Assembly (NCBI RefSeq): GCF_014656135.1
Contig: NZ_BNBV01000009.1
Coordinates: forward strand, 1 to 64,000
Source: Streptomyces thermodiastaticus
GTDB lineage: Bacteria > Actinomycetota > Actinomycetes > Streptomycetales > Streptomycetaceae
Reading direction: 5' to 3'
DNA: 64,000 nt
Positions 56,426 through 64,000 of this stretch are shown here, one piece after another. Positions within the stretch are counted from its first letter, which is position 1. Each line of letters opens with the position of its first letter. The translations under genes and the position numbers were made by a program. The notes beneath the pieces were generated by a model that was not told the DNA's origin, searched no databases, and was given only the letters and a program-made list of their open reading frames with translations.

Positions 56426-57652
56426 TCACTGCGCGGCGAACTTCTCGCTGACCGAGTCGTACACGCCCTTGGCCACCGTGCCCAGGCGCGGCCCGGCCAG
56501 CCAGCCCGACGTCTCCGGGCCGATCGAGGTGTTGGACACCAGGGCGGGCTTGCCGTCCGCGCCGGTCGTCACCCAGCCGCCGCCGGAGGAGCCGCCGGTC
56601 ATGGTGCAGCCGATCCGGTACATCGTGGGGTCGGAGGCGGTGACCGAGAGCCGGCCCGGCTTGTCCTGGCACTGGTACAGCAGCTGACCGTCGTACGGCG
56701 GCGCCGCCGGGTAGCCGGTCGCGGTGATGCTGTTCACCTTCGGCACCGCCGGGGCGTCGAAGTCCACCGGCAGCGCCGAACCCACGGTCTCCTCCAGCGA
56801 CTTGCCGGTGTCCTTCTCCGGCGTCACATGGATGACCGCGAAGTCGTACGGCGCGCCCTGTCCGCCCGTGGCACCGCCCTGCTCGATCCACTGCTGGGAG
56901 GTCTGCGCCCAGTCGCCCCACCACACACCGTACGGAGCGACCTCGTCCCGGCTGGCGCCCTGCAGCTCGTCGGCGCTCCGGCCGGCGTCGTTGTACGACG
57001 GCACGAACGCGATGTTCCGGTACCAGCCGCCCTTCTTGCCCGCGTGCACGCAATGCCCCGCGGTCCACACCAGGTTGGACTTGCCCGGGTGCGCCGGGTC
57101 CTGCACCACCGTCGCCGAGCACACCATCGTGCCCTCGGGGGAGTCGAAGAACACCTTGCCCGCGGTCGCCGCGTTCACGTGGTACTTCGGCGGCACCGCC
57201 TGCGCCTTCACCGGGGCGGGTGTGGGATCGGTGACCCCCTGGTCACCGGCGATGTCGTCGCTGTCGACGGCCCGGTCGGGATCCTTCGCCCGGCGCATGC
57301 GGTCCGCGTTCCACAGCCCCTTGATGATCGGGTTGATGAACTCGTCGGCCTCGCGCAGCCAGTCGTCCTTGTCCCAGTTCTTCCAGGCGCCGTTCTTCCA
57401 CTTGTCGATGTCGATCCCGTGCTCCTTGAGCTTCTCGCGGAGGTTGTCCGGGATCTTCAGGCCGCCGTCGCCCGCCACGGCCGCGGGTGCGGAGGCCTTC
57501 GCGTCCGCGCCGTCGTCGCCGGGGCCGCAGGCCGTCGCGGTGAGCGCCAGCGTGGAGACCAGCGCGACGGCGGCCAGCGCGGAGGACGCGGTGCGCGGGC
57601 GCCGGGCACCTCCTCGCCGGCGGACGGAGACGGACGGGCGTATGGATCGCAT
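56426..57652 (-). CDS. trypsin-like serine protease lipoprotein
   Basis: 408 aa. Lipoprotein signal with lipobox TATAC (Cys42). Then a charged Trp/Lys/Asp-rich propeptide-like segment (about 65-120) and a chymotrypsin-fold domain with His in TAGHC, Asp in YDFAVI and Ser in CTMTGGSSGGGW; extra cysteines suggest disulfides. It acts outside the membrane, perhaps in processing of surface proteins. The start follows no clear consensus but MRSIRPSVSVRRRGG is a typical export N-terminus. Confidence 0.88.
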   Translation of the reverse strand: MRSIRPSVSVRRRGGARRPRTASSALAAVALVSTLALTATACGPGDDGADAKASAPAAVAGDGGLKIPDNLREKLKEHGIDIDKWKNGAWKNWDKDDWLREADEFINPIIKGLWNADRMRRAKDPDRAVDSDDIAGDQGVTDPTPAPVKAQAVPPKYHVNAATAGKVFFDSPEGTMVCSATVVQDPAHPGKSNLVWTAGHCVHAGKKGGWYRNIAFVPSYNDAGRSADELQGASRDEVAPYGVWWGDWAQTSQQWIEQGGATGGQGAPYDFAVIHVTPEKDTGKSLEETVGSALPVDFDAPAVPKVNSITATGYPAAPPYDGQLLYQCQDKPGRLSVTASDPTMYRIGCTMTGGSSGGGWVTTGADGKPALVSNTSIGPETSGWLAGPRLGTVAKGVYDSVSEKFAAQ

Positions 57653-58007
57653 GCGGCTGACTCCCCCTGCGGTGAACGGACTTGCTGGTACCGCCGTGCC
57701 ACCGGCCCGGCCGGCGGGCCGAGTCGGGGCGCGGCGGCGTACGACAACGGCACCACACCCTATGCGGTCGCTGTGGGGGACCGCTCACCGGACCGCAACG
57801 GTTGCGTCACGGCACGCAGTCACGGATCCGCTCGCGACCCGTAACCCGGCGGGCGGTGGGCGGTTGTAGCGGTGGGGGGCCCGCTGTCCGTATCCGGGCC
57901 CCGCACCGGAGCGCGGCCGCGCCGCCGGTGGCCTGCGGCACAGGGAGGCCGGATCCACGGGACAGGTGGACGCCGACGCCTTGCGACAGCGGGAGGGACG
58001 GGAAGCC
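57653..58007. promoter_or_regulatory. divergent region between protease and NIS locus
   Basis: 355 bases without a supported gene. It contains the inverted repeat GGGGCCCG-N11-CGGGCCCC (57876-57902), about 105 bases before the aminotransferase start. I looked for an iron box like TTAGGTTAGGCTAACCTAA and saw none. GGGAGGG near 57991 is the ribosome site of the next gene. Confidence 0.45.
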
Positions 58008-59477
58008 GTGACGGTGACGGAACCGGTGTCCGAAGAGCGGGCGTCCGCCGGAACACCCGCCTGGCACGAGGGAATTCTGCGCCGCCAGTCGGCGCGCGAG
58101 TCCGCGGCGCGCACCTATGCGCGGGCCCTGCCCATCGTGCCGGTACGGGCCCGCGGCCTGACCGTCGAGGGCGCGGACGGCCGCCGCTACCTGGACTGCC
58201 TCTCCGGCGCTGGAACCCTGGCTCTCGGGCACAACCACCCCGTCGTCCTGGAGGCCGTCCGCAAGGTCCTCGACTCCGGCGCACCCCTGCACGCCCTCGA
58301 CCTGGCCACACCCGTCAAGGACGGCTTCGTCACCGAACTCTTCCGCACCCTGCCGGCCGGGCTGGCCGAGCGGGCCCGCGTGCAGTTCTGCGGACCGGCC
58401 GGCACCGACGCGGTGGAGGCCGCGTTCACCCTGGTCCGCGCCGCCACCGGGCGCACCGGGATCGCCGCCTTCACCGGCGCCTGCCACGGCATGACCGCGG
58501 GAGTCGCCGCCTCCGGCCACGCCGCGGACACCCGCGTGACCCGGCTGCCCTACCCCCAGGACTACCGGTGCCCCTTCGGGGTCGGCGGCGCCCGCGGGGC
58601 CGAACTCGCCGCCCGTTTCACCGAGTCCGTCCTGGACGACCCCGAGTCGGGCGTCCCCCTGCCCGCCGGGATGATCCTGGAGCCGGTGCAGGGCGAGGGC
58701 GGGGTGCTCCCCGCACCGGACGGCTGGCTGCGCCGCATCCGGCGGCTCACCGCCGAGCGGTCCGTGCCGCTGATCGCCGACGAGATCCAGACCGGGGTCG
58801 GACGCACCGGCGCCTTCTGGGCGGTGCAGCACAGCGGGGTGGTGCCCGACGTCATGGTGCTGTCCAAGGCGATCGGCGGCAGCCTGCCACTGGCCGTCCT
58901 CGTCTACCGCGACGATCTGGACGTGTGGGAAGCGGGCGTCCACGCGGGCACCTTCCGCGGCAACCAGCTCGCCATGGCCGCCGGCACCGCCACCCTCGCC
59001 TACGTCCGGGAGAACCGCCTCGCCGAACGCGCCGCACACCTCGGCTCCCACATGCTCGCCCGGCTCCGCGACCTGGCGGGGCATCAGCCCTGCATGGGCG
59101 AGGTACGCGGCCGCGGCCTGATGATCGGCGTCGAGATGGTGGACCCCGAAGGGGAGACACGCGGCGGCGACCGGGCGGGGGAGCGTCCCGCGGGCGGCAG
59201 CGCACCGCTGCCCCCGGCGCCCGCCCTCGCCGCCGCCGTGCAGCGGGAATGCCTGCGCCGCGGACTGATCGTGGAACTCGGCGGCCGCCACGCCTGCGTG
59301 GTACGGCTGCTGCCGCCGCTGACGATCAGCGACGAGCAGGCCGAGGCGGTGCTCGACCGGCTGGCCGACGCGATCGAGGCCGCGGCCCGCGACCACCGCG
59401 AAGACGGCGGCGCGCGGAACCGGGCCGGACGCCACGACCACCCGCGCACCCCGGAAGGCGGCCGGGCGGCGGGGTGA
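58008..59477 (+). CDS. class III PLP aminotransferase, diaminobutyrate-2-oxoglutarate transaminase type
   Basis: 489 aa. PLP fold type I, class III: FCGPAGTDAVEAA, IADEIQTGVGRTG and Schiff-base Lys287 in VMVLSKAIGG. The N-terminal YARALPIVPVRARG, DGRRYLDCLSGAGTLALGHNHPVV and LDLATPVKD are like RhbA/Dat enzymes that make L-2,4-diaminobutyrate from aspartate semialdehyde. It is the first gene of a locus with an IucA/IucC synthetase and an AlcB-type acyltransferase, so it probably supplies the diamine. GTG 58008 is preceded by GGGAGGGACGGGAAG. Confidence 0.88.
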   Translation: MTVTEPVSEERASAGTPAWHEGILRRQSARESAARTYARALPIVPVRARGLTVEGADGRRYLDCLSGAGTLALGHNHPVVLEAVRKVLDSGAPLHALDLATPVKDGFVTELFRTLPAGLAERARVQFCGPAGTDAVEAAFTLVRAATGRTGIAAFTGACHGMTAGVAASGHAADTRVTRLPYPQDYRCPFGVGGARGAELAARFTESVLDDPESGVPLPAGMILEPVQGEGGVLPAPDGWLRRIRRLTAERSVPLIADEIQTGVGRTGAFWAVQHSGVVPDVMVLSKAIGGSLPLAVLVYRDDLDVWEAGVHAGTFRGNQLAMAAGTATLAYVRENRLAERAAHLGSHMLARLRDLAGHQPCMGEVRGRGLMIGVEMVDPEGETRGGDRAGERPAGGSAPLPPAPALAAAVQRECLRRGLIVELGGRHACVVRLLPPLTISDEQAEAVLDRLADAIEAAARDHREDGGARNRAGRHDHPRTPEGGRAAG

Positions 59478-59640
59478 CGCCGCGCGTCGGCAGCGGGACG
59501 ACGTGACCACCCGACAGGGCACGGCCCGTTGCGCCGTCACCGCACGGCCGGTGCCCTGCGTCACGCAAGGGCGGCCGCCCGTGCCGCACGCACCCCTGCC
59601 GAGCCGGGCGTCCCGGCGCCGGCACAGGCCCCAAGCCCTC

Positions 59641-59731
59641 GGCCCCACCCGCACGCTCCCCCCACACACACCCTCGGCCCCACCCGCACACGATCCCGCG
59701 CACGGCCCCACCCGCACACGATCCCGCGCAC
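59641..59731 (+). repeat. 28-bp tandem repeats upstream of the NIS synthetase
   Basis: A 28-base unit beginning GGCCCCACCCGCACACGATC is present twice exactly, at 59676-59703 and 59704-59731, preceded by a partial degenerate copy at 59641. The repeat lies in the 286-base gap between the aminotransferase and synthetase genes. Confidence 0.88.
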
Positions 59732-59763
59732 CAGCACCACGCACCGCACCACGAGGAGCCGTC

Positions 59764-61707
59764 TTGACCACCACCCCCACACCTCACGGCCCTTCCTCCA
59801 GCCCCTCCGCCTCCGGCGACGCGACGGGCACCGTCCCGCACGGGCCCCACAGGACCCCGCCACCCCGGCGGGGGGACACCGAGGCCCCCGACCCGCTCGA
59901 CCACCCCGACCCGCACACCGCCGCCCAGGCCGCCACCGTGGAGGCCCTGCTGCGCTGCTGGGTGCGCGAGACCGATGCCTGGACGCGCGAGGCGGACCCC
60001 GCGGGCCACGGCGTCCTGCGCATCCCGCTGCCGGCCAGCGGCACGACCCTGCTCGTCCCCATCCGCCACTGGTCGCCCACCGGCCGGCACCGTTTCGGGC
60101 CGCCCCGGCCGGCCGGCGCCGACGCCGCCACCCCGGTCGACGCCGTCACCCTCGCCGCCCTGCTCACCCGGGAGCACCGCGCGACCGCACGCGTGGCCAC
60201 CGCGACGGCGATCGCACCGGCCGGTCCCGGCACCCCACAGGCCGCGGAACTCGTCGCGCGGGTCGCCGACTCGGTCCGGCACACCGCCTTCTTCCTCCGC
60301 GAGCGGCGCGCCCACCCCGCCGACGGCCCCGACCTGTTCCTCTCCGCCGAACAGGCCCTGCTGCTCGGCCACCCGCTGCACCCCGCCCCCAAGAGCCGCG
60401 AAGGCCTGACGGAGAGCGAGGTGCGCCGCTACTCGCCGGAGCTGCGCGGTGCCTTCCCGCTGCACTGGGTGGCGGTGGCGCCGTCCGTGCTCGCCACCGA
60501 CTCGGCCTGGACCGAGAGCGGCCGGCCCGTGCCCGCCGCCGTGCTCACCGCCCGGCTCGCGGGCGCGGACCTGCCGCTGCCCGACGGGCACGCCGCCCTG
60601 CCGCTGCACCCCTGGCAGGCGCGCGAACTGCCGCACCGGCCGGCCGTCGCGGCCCTGCTGGAGACGGGGCGGCTGCGCGACCTCGGCCCGCACGGCCCCG
60701 CCTGGCACCCCACCTCCTCTGTGCGGACCGTGCACCGCACCGGCGCACCCGCCATGCTCAAGCTGTCGCTGGCCGTGCGCATCACCAACTCCTGCCGGGA
60801 GAACCTGCGCAAGGAACTGCACCGCGGCGTCGAGGTCCACCGGCTGCTGCGCACCGGCCTGTCCCGGCAGTGGCGGGCCGCGCATCCCGGTTTCGACATC
60901 GTCCGGGACCCCGCCTGGCTGGGCGTCGACGACCGGGACGGAGCACCCGTGCCAGGCCTGGACGTGGTGATCCGGCACAACCCGTTCGCCCCCATGGACG
61001 ACGTCGCCTGTGTCGCCGGACTCCTCGCCGAGCGCCCCCGCCCGCCGGCCGGCACCCGCCCCGTCCCGCCGGGATCCGTCCCCGTCCTGCGCTCGCGGCT
61101 GGAGGAGATCGTCGCGCATCTATCCGCCCGCACCGGGCGCCCGCGCACGGCCGTGTGCGTCGAGTGGTTCCTGCGCTACCTGGAACACGTGGTGCGCCCC
61201 GTGCTGTGGCTGGACGGCGAGGCGGGCATCGCCCTGGAGGCACACCAGCAGAACACCCTGGTCGTGCTGGACGCCGACGGCTGGCCCGCGGGCGGCCGCT
61301 ACCGCGACAACCAGGGCTACTACTTCCGCTCCTCCCGGCGCGCCGAGCTCGACGCCCGACTGCCCGGCATCGGCGAGCACAGCGACACGTTCGTCGCGGA
61401 CGAGGTCGCCGACGAACGCTTCGCCTACTACCTCGCGGTCAACAACGTCTTCGGCCTCATCGGCGCCTTCGGCTCCCAGCGGCTCGCCGACGAGCAGCTG
61501 CTCCTGGCCGCCTTCCGCCGCTTCCTGCACAGCGCGGCCCGCGGCCCCGCCCGCACCCGCTCCACCCTGCCCGCGCGCCTGCTGGACTCACCCGTCCTGC
61601 GCTGCAAGGCGAACCTGCTGACCCGGCTGAGCGGCCTGGACGAACTCGTCGGCCCGGTCGACACCCAGTCCGTGTACGTCACCCTCACCAACCCGCTGCA
61701 CTCCTGA
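59764..61707 (+). CDS. IucA/IucC-family NRPS-independent siderophore (NIS) synthetase
   Basis: 647 aa. Typical NIS synthetase motifs: LLGHPLHPAPKSREGLT, HPWQARELP, TSSVRTVHRTG, KLSLAVRITNSCREN, and in the C-terminal IucA/C-FhuF-like half EAHQQNTLVVLDADG and YRDNQGYYF. It adenylates a carboxylate such as citrate or succinyl derivative and joins it to an amine or hydroxyl. Start TTG 59764 is chosen for the strong CGAGGAG seven to eight bases before it; the upstream stretch in frame is low-complexity repeat. Confidence 0.88.
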   Translation: MTTTPTPHGPSSSPSASGDATGTVPHGPHRTPPPRRGDTEAPDPLDHPDPHTAAQAATVEALLRCWVRETDAWTREADPAGHGVLRIPLPASGTTLLVPIRHWSPTGRHRFGPPRPAGADAATPVDAVTLAALLTREHRATARVATATAIAPAGPGTPQAAELVARVADSVRHTAFFLRERRAHPADGPDLFLSAEQALLLGHPLHPAPKSREGLTESEVRRYSPELRGAFPLHWVAVAPSVLATDSAWTESGRPVPAAVLTARLAGADLPLPDGHAALPLHPWQARELPHRPAVAALLETGRLRDLGPHGPAWHPTSSVRTVHRTGAPAMLKLSLAVRITNSCRENLRKELHRGVEVHRLLRTGLSRQWRAAHPGFDIVRDPAWLGVDDRDGAPVPGLDVVIRHNPFAPMDDVACVAGLLAERPRPPAGTRPVPPGSVPVLRSRLEEIVAHLSARTGRPRTAVCVEWFLRYLEHVVRPVLWLDGEAGIALEAHQQNTLVVLDADGWPAGGRYRDNQGYYFRSSRRAELDARLPGIGEHSDTFVADEVADERFAYYLAVNNVFGLIGAFGSQRLADEQLLLAAFRRFLHSAARGPARTRSTLPARLLDSPVLRCKANLLTRLSGLDELVGPVDTQSVYVTLTNPLHS

Positions 61708-61845
61708 ACGTCAGGAGCACAACGCCTCGGGCACTCCACGCGGACGCCCAGTGCGCCCGGCAGGGCCGCCCAGGACGGCAGCCGGCCCGTGCCGCATCCT
61801 CCTGCCCCGTGTCCGCCCTTGCCGCTTTTCCGAGAGGAGTACGCC

Positions 61846-62487
61846 ATGGCTCTTGCCGACGCCGACGCCGTCACCCGGCGCTCACCCGCCGGGACCGGAG
61901 GAGCGGACACCGCGCCCGACCTTCTGAACCATGTCGGAGGCTGGGGCGAGCGGCCCACCGCGCTCGGCTGTTTCCGGCTGCTCCCGGTCCGGATCGACCG
62001 CGACCTTCCGGTCGTCAGCCGCTGGATGAACGACCCCGCCGTCGCCGAGTACTGGCAGCTCGCCGGAGAGCAGAGCGTGACCGAGGCGCATCTGCGCGCA
62101 CAGCTCGACGGCGACGGACGCAGCGTCCCCTGCCTCGGACTGCTGAACGGCAGACCGATGAGCTACTGGGAGATCTACCGGGCCGACCTCGATCCGCTCG
62201 CCCGCCACTATCCCGCCCGGCCGCACGACACCGGCGTGCACCTCCTCATCGGCAGCGCCGCCGACCGCGCACGGGGGACCGGCAGCGTGCTGCTGCGCGC
62301 CGTGGCCGACCTGATCCTGGACGAACGGCCCGCCTGTTCCCGTGTCGTGGCGGAGCCCGACCTGCGCAACACACCCTCCGTGGCCGCGTTTCTGACCGCC
62401 GGCTTCCGGTTCGCGGCGGAGATCGATCTGCCGGGCAAGCGGGCGGCCCTGCTGATCCGCGACCGGTTGCTGCGCGCGGTGCTGTGA
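61846..62487 (+). CDS. GNAT acyltransferase of the siderophore type (IucB/RhbD/AlcB)
   Basis: 213 aa. Motifs of the siderophore acyltransferase family: RLLPVRIDRDLPVVSRWMNDPAVAEYWQLAG, YWEIYRADLDPLARHYPARPHDTGVHLLIG, RGTGSVLLRAVADLIL, VVAEPDLRNTPSVAAFLTAGFRF. These enzymes acylate an amine or hydroxylamine of the siderophore precursor. ATG 61846 follows GAGAGGAG. It follows the NIS synthetase by 138 bases on the same strand and completes a three-gene locus. Confidence 0.88.
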   Translation: MALADADAVTRRSPAGTGGADTAPDLLNHVGGWGERPTALGCFRLLPVRIDRDLPVVSRWMNDPAVAEYWQLAGEQSVTEAHLRAQLDGDGRSVPCLGLLNGRPMSYWEIYRADLDPLARHYPARPHDTGVHLLIGSAADRARGTGSVLLRAVADLILDERPACSRVVAEPDLRNTPSVAAFLTAGFRFAAEIDLPGKRAALLIRDRLLRAVL

Positions 62488-62546
62488 GAACACGGCCGGG
62501 TCACCGAACCGCCGCGCCGGCGCTCACCGCGGGCACGGTCGCCCGT

Positions 62547-62569
62547 TTGTCAGTCCCGAGCCGTAGGGT
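62547..62569 (+). promoter_or_regulatory. RecA-NDp (PafBC-type) promoter of dinG
   Basis: TTGTCAGTC (62547-62555), eight bases, TAGGGT (62564-62569): eight of nine bases of TTGTCRGTG plus a full TANNNT, at the exact spacing. Transcription would start about three bases before ATG 62579. Confidence 0.7.
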
Positions 62570-62578
62570 GGTCGAGCT

Positions 62579-64000
62579 ATGACGAAGCCCTCTCTCCCCG
62601 AACTCCTGCATGCCGCCGTCGCAGCCGTCGGCGGCACGGAGCGCCCCGGCCAGGTGGCCATGGCCCAGGCCGTCGCGGACGCCGTCGACGACGGCTCGCA
62701 CCTGCTGGTCCAGGCCGGCACCGGCACCGGCAAGTCCCTCGGCTATCTCGTGCCGGCGCTCGCCCACGGAGAGCCGGTCGTGGTGGCGACGGCCACCCTG
62801 GCCCTGCAGCGCCAGCTCGTGGAGCGCGATCTGCCGCGCACGGTCGAGGCGTTGCATCCGCTGCTGCGGCGCCGACCGGAGTTCGCGATGCTCAAGGGCC
62901 GGTCGAACTACCTGTGCCTCCACCGCCTGCACGAGGGCGTTCCGCAGGACGAGGAGGACGGCCTGTTCGACCCGTTCGAGGCGGCGGCGCCCACCAGCAA
63001 GCTGGGCCAGGATCTGCTGCGGCTGCGCGACTGGGCGGACGAGACCGAGACCGGCGACCGCGACGACCTCACCCCCGGGGTGTCCGACCGGGCCTGGTCC
63101 CAGGTGTCGGTGTCCTCCCGCGAGTGCCTGGGCGCCACGAAGTGCCCGTACGGCGCCGAGTGCTTCGCCGAGATGGCCCGGGAGCGCGCCAAGCTCGCCG
63201 AGGTGATCGTCACCAACCACGCCCTGCTGGCGATCGACGCCATCGAGGGCGCGCCGGTCCTGCCGCCGCACGAGGTGCTGATCGTCGACGAGGCGCACGA
63301 GCTGGTCTCCCGGGTGACCGGTGTGGCCACCGGGGAACTCACCCCCGGCCAGGTCAACCGTGCGGTGCGCCGTGCCGCCAAGTTCGTCGACGAGAAGGTC
63401 GCCGATCAGCTGCAGACCGCCGCCGAGGGCTTCGAACGGCTGATGGAGCTGGCCCTGCCCGGCCGGCTGGAGGAGATCCCGGAGGATCTCGGGTATGCGC
63501 TCATGGCGCTGCGGGACGCCGCCCGCGCCGTGATCTCGGCCCTGACCACCACCCGCGACAGATCGGTGGAGGACGAGGACGCGGTCCGCAGGCAGGCACT
63601 GGCCTCCGTGGAGACGGTGCACGACGTCGCGGAGCGCATCAGCAACGGCTCGGAGTGGGACGTCGTCTGGTACGAGCGGCACGACCGGTTCGGCGCCTCG
63701 GTGCGGGTGGCGCCGCTGTCCGTGTCCGGGCTGCTGCGGGAGAAGCTGTTCACGGACCGCTCCGTGGTGCTGACGTCGGCCACCCTCAAGCTCGGCGGCG
63801 ACTTCAACGGTGTCGCCGCCTCGCTCGGGCTGGCACCGGAGGGCACGCAGGGCGACGACGTGCCGCGCTGGAAGGGTGTGGACGTCGGCTCGCCGTTCGA
63901 CTACCGCAAGCAGGGCATCCTGTATGTCGCCCGGCATCTGTCCCGCCCCGCACGGGACGGGGACCGTGCGGACATGCTGGACGAGCTGACGGAGCTGATC
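62579..64000 (+). CDS. dinG: DinG/XPD-family ATP-dependent DNA helicase, 5' part
   Basis: 474 codons are visible and the frame is open at the window end. Walker A QAGTGTGKS (Lys52), DEAH box VDEAH (237-240), and four cysteines (113, 183, 189, 195: NYLCLH, ECLGATKCPYGAEC) that fit a 4Fe-4S cluster as in XPD. The second motor domain has begun (SVVLTSATLKLGG, SPFDYRKQGILYV). It unwinds DNA 5'-3' and removes secondary structures and R-loops. There is no ribosome site; the message is nearly leaderless. Confidence 0.93.
   Translation, partial: MTKPSLPELLHAAVAAVGGTERPGQVAMAQAVADAVDDGSHLLVQAGTGTGKSLGYLVPALAHGEPVVVATATLALQRQLVERDLPRTVEALHPLLRRRPEFAMLKGRSNYLCLHRLHEGVPQDEEDGLFDPFEAAAPTSKLGQDLLRLRDWADETETGDRDDLTPGVSDRAWSQVSVSSRECLGATKCPYGAECFAEMARERAKLAEVIVTNHALLAIDAIEGAPVLPPHEVLIVDEAHELVSRVTGVATGELTPGQVNRAVRRAAKFVDEKVADQLQTAAEGFERLMELALPGRLEEIPEDLGYALMALRDAARAVISALTTTRDRSVEDEDAVRRQALASVETVHDVAERISNGSEWDVVWYERHDRFGASVRVAPLSVSGLLREKLFTDRSVVLTSATLKLGGDFNGVAASLGLAPEGTQGDDVPRWKGVDVGSPFDYRKQGILYVARHLSRPARDGDRADMLDELTELI

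Noticed and set aside
57653..58007. DmdR/IdeR iron box for the NIS locus
   Set aside because: No stretch resembles TTAGGTTAGGCTAACCTAA. Only a GC-rich dyad was found.

Overview
The window reads as a piece of the conserved central chromosome of a Streptomyces species. GC content is very high, third codon positions are almost always G or C, GTG starts are common, and the gene set is characteristic: osaC/osaA/osaB osmoadaptation genes, an FtsK with a Lys/Ala/Pro-rich N-terminus, ClgR, the DUF3046-recA-recX block, gluABCD with gluRK, rshA, and a small NRPS-independent siderophore (NIS) locus beside dinG. The order agrees with what I remember of the S. coelicolor region around SCO5746-SCO5802, but no database was consulted.

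Layout. 1-1022: 3' end of a 5S rRNA with its terminator, a DegT-fold gene that lacks the PLP-lysine segment, and tRNA-Thr(GGT). 1091-10709: osmotic stress regulators osaC (minus), divergent osaA (hybrid kinase with nine exact 92-residue HAMP-type repeats) and osaB. 10914-19193: ftsK, a RodZ-like HTH membrane protein, rimO-pgsA-cinA with overlapping stops and starts, clgR and a small membrane protein. 19213-27180: minus-strand lhr-nei DNA repair pair, then AraC regulator-azlC-azlD. 27381-32370: a toroid-fold protein, DUF3046, an AI-2E-type membrane protein, recA-recX. 32415-35499: rhodanese and cysteine dioxygenase behind a short Cys-containing leader peptide, then an FAD monooxygenase. 35697-42533: gluABCD glutamate importer, divergent gluR-gluK two-component system, and a lone TAXI-type binding protein. 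42618-56283: MazG-like pyrophosphohydrolase, GT87-like membrane protein, miaB, LigB-like protein, MT0933-like pair, miaA, dapF, rshA, secreted M1 peptidase, hflX. 56426-64000: trypsin-like lipoprotein, three-gene NIS siderophore-like locus, and the start of dinG.

The strongest regulatory signal is a shared promoter of the form TTGTCRGTG-N8-TANNNT, the RecA-independent DNA-damage promoter (RecA-NDp, PafBC-dependent in mycobacteria). It lies before recA (exact match), lhr-nei (exact upstream element, -10 CACGAT) and dinG (one mismatch). This suggests one damage regulon tying together recA-recX, lhr-nei and dinG. recA has in addition an upstream SOS-type promoter with a LexA-like box and, between the two promoters, a consensus DnaA box.

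Other notable points are many apparently leaderless genes (TANNNT six or seven bases before ATG, no Shine-Dalgarno), an 11-bp-spaced direct repeat abutting the gluA -35 that looks like a response-regulator site, a candidate cysteine-responsive leader peptide for cysteine catabolism, and a NIS locus that lacks the decarboxylase and N-hydroxylase normally seen in such pathways.
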